Positions 33,722-35,091 of a DNA stretch of 35,091 bases are shown piece after piece. The notes under the pieces were generated by a model. That model ran no database searches. It had not been told where the DNA came from and worked only from the letters and a program-made list of their open reading frames with translations. A program made the position numbers and the translations under genes. Source of the DNA: JBGCFO01 sp045106955 (GTDB lineage Bacteria > Pseudomonadota > Alphaproteobacteria > Rickettsiales > Rickettsiaceae). Positions within the stretch are counted from its first letter, which is position 1. Each line of letters opens with the position of its first letter. The DNA is taken from positions 1 to 35,091 of the forward strand of contig JBGCFO010000009.1 in assembly GCA_045106955.1 (NCBI GenBank). The letters are read 5' to 3'.

Positions 33722-34297
33722 ATGCTTATTGTAGGACTAGGCAACCCTGGTGCAAGATATACGCGTTCTAGGCATAATGCTGGATTTATTGCAATCGAGG
33801 AAATAGCTAAGTATTACGGCATTAATGGCTGGAAACAAAATAAAAACCTTAAATCAGAAATTGCCATTTCTCAGAGCAATGGACAAAAGTTAATATTTGT
33901 CAAACCAATTTCCTATATGAATTTATCTGGCACTTCGGTTCTTGCAGTAATCTCATACTATAAATTATCAATAAATAATACTATAGTTATTTATGACGAT
34001 ATTGACTTAGATTTGGCCAAGGTGAAATGCAAATTCGCAGGAGGAAGCGGGGGTCATAACGGCATTAAGTCTATAGATCAATTATTGGGGCTGAACTACT
34101 ATAGGCTTAGAATTGGTATTGGCAGACCATCAGAGTTAAAGCAAGATGTATCAGATTATGTCCTTGGCGATTTTAATAAAGATGAATTACAGCAAATCGC
34201 GCATTCTACTAGCAAGATTGTTGATAATTTTCACTTGTTACTAGAGCATAAATTAGAAAAATTTCAACATTATTGTAGGGCTACCACAACTTTCTGA
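33722..34297 (+). CDS. pth: Peptidyl-tRNA hydrolase
   Basis: Pth recycles peptidyl-tRNAs released from stalled ribosomes. The 191-residue protein has the normal length and the family motifs VGLGNPGARYTRSRHNAGF, with N8 and catalytic H18, then KPISYMNLSG, the catalytic Asp in VIYDDIDLDLAKVK, and GGSGGHNGIKSI. ychF, which usually follows pth, is not present; a decayed region begins instead right after the stop. Confidence 0.97.
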   Translation: MLIVGLGNPGARYTRSRHNAGFIAIEEIAKYYGINGWKQNKNLKSEIAISQSNGQKLIFVKPISYMNLSGTSVLAVISYYKLSINNTIVIYDDIDLDLAKVKCKFAGGSGGHNGIKSIDQLLGLNYYRLRIGIGRPSELKQDVSDYVLGDFNKDELQQIAHSTSKIVDNFHLLLEHKLEKFQHYCRATTTF

Positions 34298-34336
34298 AAC
34301 TGTTTATACACCATCTTTCCTGATATTATTCATGCA

Positions 34337-34803
34337 CTACAGACCAGTGTTATGGGCTTTGACTATCGCTTCTTCAACAACATTTTTTAGTATCATTGCT
34401 TTCCTGATTTCTATCTTTACATATTTTGTTAACAGTTTGTTATAGTGCTTCATCTTGCATTATTTCGCTAGCAGCAACTAAATCTCGATATTCGCCTAAG
34501 ATTTGTTGCAATTCTTGTGCTGTGCGTTAATGTCATTTTCATGTTCAAAACATCCTCTTATCTTTTCATAGAACTCATTTTCGTCTATATTGCGCCTTGG
34601 TAATATTCTTTTTGTTTTTACATACCTAAATCATAACACTGAGACAATGATAGCTTTTGACTAGAATCTAGATCATCAAAATCATAATAAGGAAACATTT
34701 CTAAAAACATTCCATTTGCTAAAACATTATCGATATATTCGTATATCATTGGTAATATGCCTTTCAATTTTGGATGATTTTCACAATATGATCTAATACT
34801 AAT
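34337..34803 (-). pseudogene. Frameshifted remnant cut by an IS200/IS605 element
   Basis: On the minus strand, four coding-like pieces in shifting frames follow one another. They are a piece starting SIRSYCENHPKLKGILPMIY and ending SLSQCYDLGM (to 34618), then TKRILPRRNIDENEFYEKIR (to about 34528), then QELQQILGEYRDLVAASEIM (about 34519-34446), then NKLLTKYVKIEIRKAMILKN to a stop at 34337-34339. Breaks fall in or near A-runs, so at least three indels have occurred. The 5' part was removed or displaced by the insertion element whose end is at about 34803. The family is not recognised. The stretch from the pth stop (34297) to 34336 holds nothing else visible. Confidence 0.6.
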
Positions 34804-35091
34804 TGACATTCTCCCCCCTCCCAGCTAAAAGCAAGGGGATTCATAGTGTATACTATAGTAGTATTCTCTCACGATTTCCTACTGATTCCTGCTTCACAGT
34901 AGTTACTAATGTATCCACTCCACAGGCTAACATCGTTTGCCCAACGACTAATATATTTTTAGCTGCGTTTATATCAGCATTTTCTTTATGACCACAAGCT
35001 TTACATTCAAATTTAGTTTGAGATAGTCTATTATCACTATCGTTGTAACCGCAATTAGAACAGGTTTGGCTAGTATATCTAGGATTTACTC
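34803..35091 (-). mobile_element. Right end of an IS200/IS605-family element
   Basis: The element runs in from the right edge on the minus strand. After the tnpB stop (34853) the minus strand reads GAATCCCC, an imperfect hairpin around TTGCTTTTAGC, a G-run, then GAATGTCAA, which is the typical subterminal hairpin and end of IS605-type right ends. Such elements have no inverted terminal repeats and move as single strands through a Y1 transposase (TnpA), which would lie further right if present. Confidence 0.82.
34853..35091 (-). CDS. tnpB: TnpB (IS605 OrfB) C-terminus, partial
   Basis: Seventy-eight residues up to a TAG stop are present. They hold the zinc-ribbon Cys pairs (CSNCGY and CKACGH, C10, C13, C29, C32 of the fragment) and the last RuvC motif ADINAAKNIL with its catalytic Asp. 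TnpB is an RNA-guided nuclease that favours element retention, guided by a right-end RNA (omega-RNA) transcribed from the same 3' region, here about 34803-34900. The N-terminal portion lies outside the window, so it is unknown whether the gene is intact. Confidence 0.9.
   Translation of the reverse strand, partial: VNPRYTSQTCSNCGYNDSDNRLSQTKFECKACGHKENADINAAKNILVVGQTMLACGVDTLVTTVKQESVGNRERILL

Noticed and set aside
34803..34991. 62-aa plus-strand frame
   Set aside because: It is the antisense of the IS605 right end and the TnpB zinc-ribbon coding sequence.
34853..35091. TnpB fragment as a CRISPR-Cas12 effector
   Set aside because: No CRISPR repeats are present, and the adjacent sequence is a typical IS605 right end, so it is a transposon-borne TnpB.

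Overview
The window is AT-rich chromosomal DNA from an alphaproteobacterium of the order Rickettsiales, most likely a protist- or arthropod-associated lineage other than Rickettsia itself. The main pointers are an NTT-type ATP/ADP translocase (energy parasitism), a DUF2610-type small protein typical of Rickettsiales, alphaproteobacterial RpoH, LipA and GltX versions, very few regulators, and several eukaryote-facing orphan proteins. Species cannot be set from sequence reading alone. Class II fructose-bisphosphatase (GlpX) argues against Rickettsia sensu stricto and for an Anaplasmataceae/Midichloria/Deianiraea-like metabolism; this is inference.

Layout. 1-540: a gene remnant, then a small acidic 54-residue protein behind a near-consensus promoter, ending in a CaaX-like tetrapeptide. 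540-3978: rsmI facing away from an LpoA-like lipoprotein gene, glutaredoxin, trmD, rplS. 4062-6906: DUF2610 gene facing away from clpA, with palindromes between them. 6918-9925 (minus): greA-rpoH-lipoprotein-glpX, a tight operon. 10057-13580: dnaG-rpoD. 13734-16277: an atypical PhoB-like regulator and an MsbA-like exporter. 16436-19372 (minus): a TagF-like GT-B transferase and the ATP/ADP translocase. 19639-20376: orphan effector-like protein with an ideal Shine-Dalgarno. 20427-21164 (minus): Bax-inhibitor-1 family protein. 21314-26420 (minus): ftsA, beta-barrel-like protein, processive GT2 and rmuC, overlapping or abutting. 26640-28388: orphan helical-repeat protein with a fresh 24-bp tandem duplication. 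28400-32745: TlpA-like thioredoxin, S49 peptidase, gltX, lipA, RatA/COQ10-like. 32774-32848: tRNA-Glu(UUC), minus. 33052-34297: rplY (Ctc type) and pth. 34337-35091: a frameshifted pseudogene cut by the right end of an IS200/IS605 element whose TnpB C-terminus runs off the window.

How it fits together. Most of the window is core information processing (rsmI, trmD, rplS, dnaG, rpoD, rpoH, greA, gltX, lipA, rplY, pth). Accessory content is of two kinds. One is envelope and surface: the TagF-like transferase, MsbA, and the ftsA-barrel-GT2-rmuC operon, which could form a surface-glycan synthesis and export unit tied to division. The other is host interface: ATP/ADP translocase, BI-1, and three orphan proteins lacking signal peptides that are candidate secreted effectors. 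The best candidates for something undescribed are the ftsA-barrel-GT2-rmuC operon, the CaaX-ended micro-protein, and the Ser/Thr-Pro-rich 245-residue protein. Regulatory oddities are an rpoD without a recognisable region 1.1, a receiver domain without its phospho-acceptor Asp, and a ClpA with an altered D2 Walker B.
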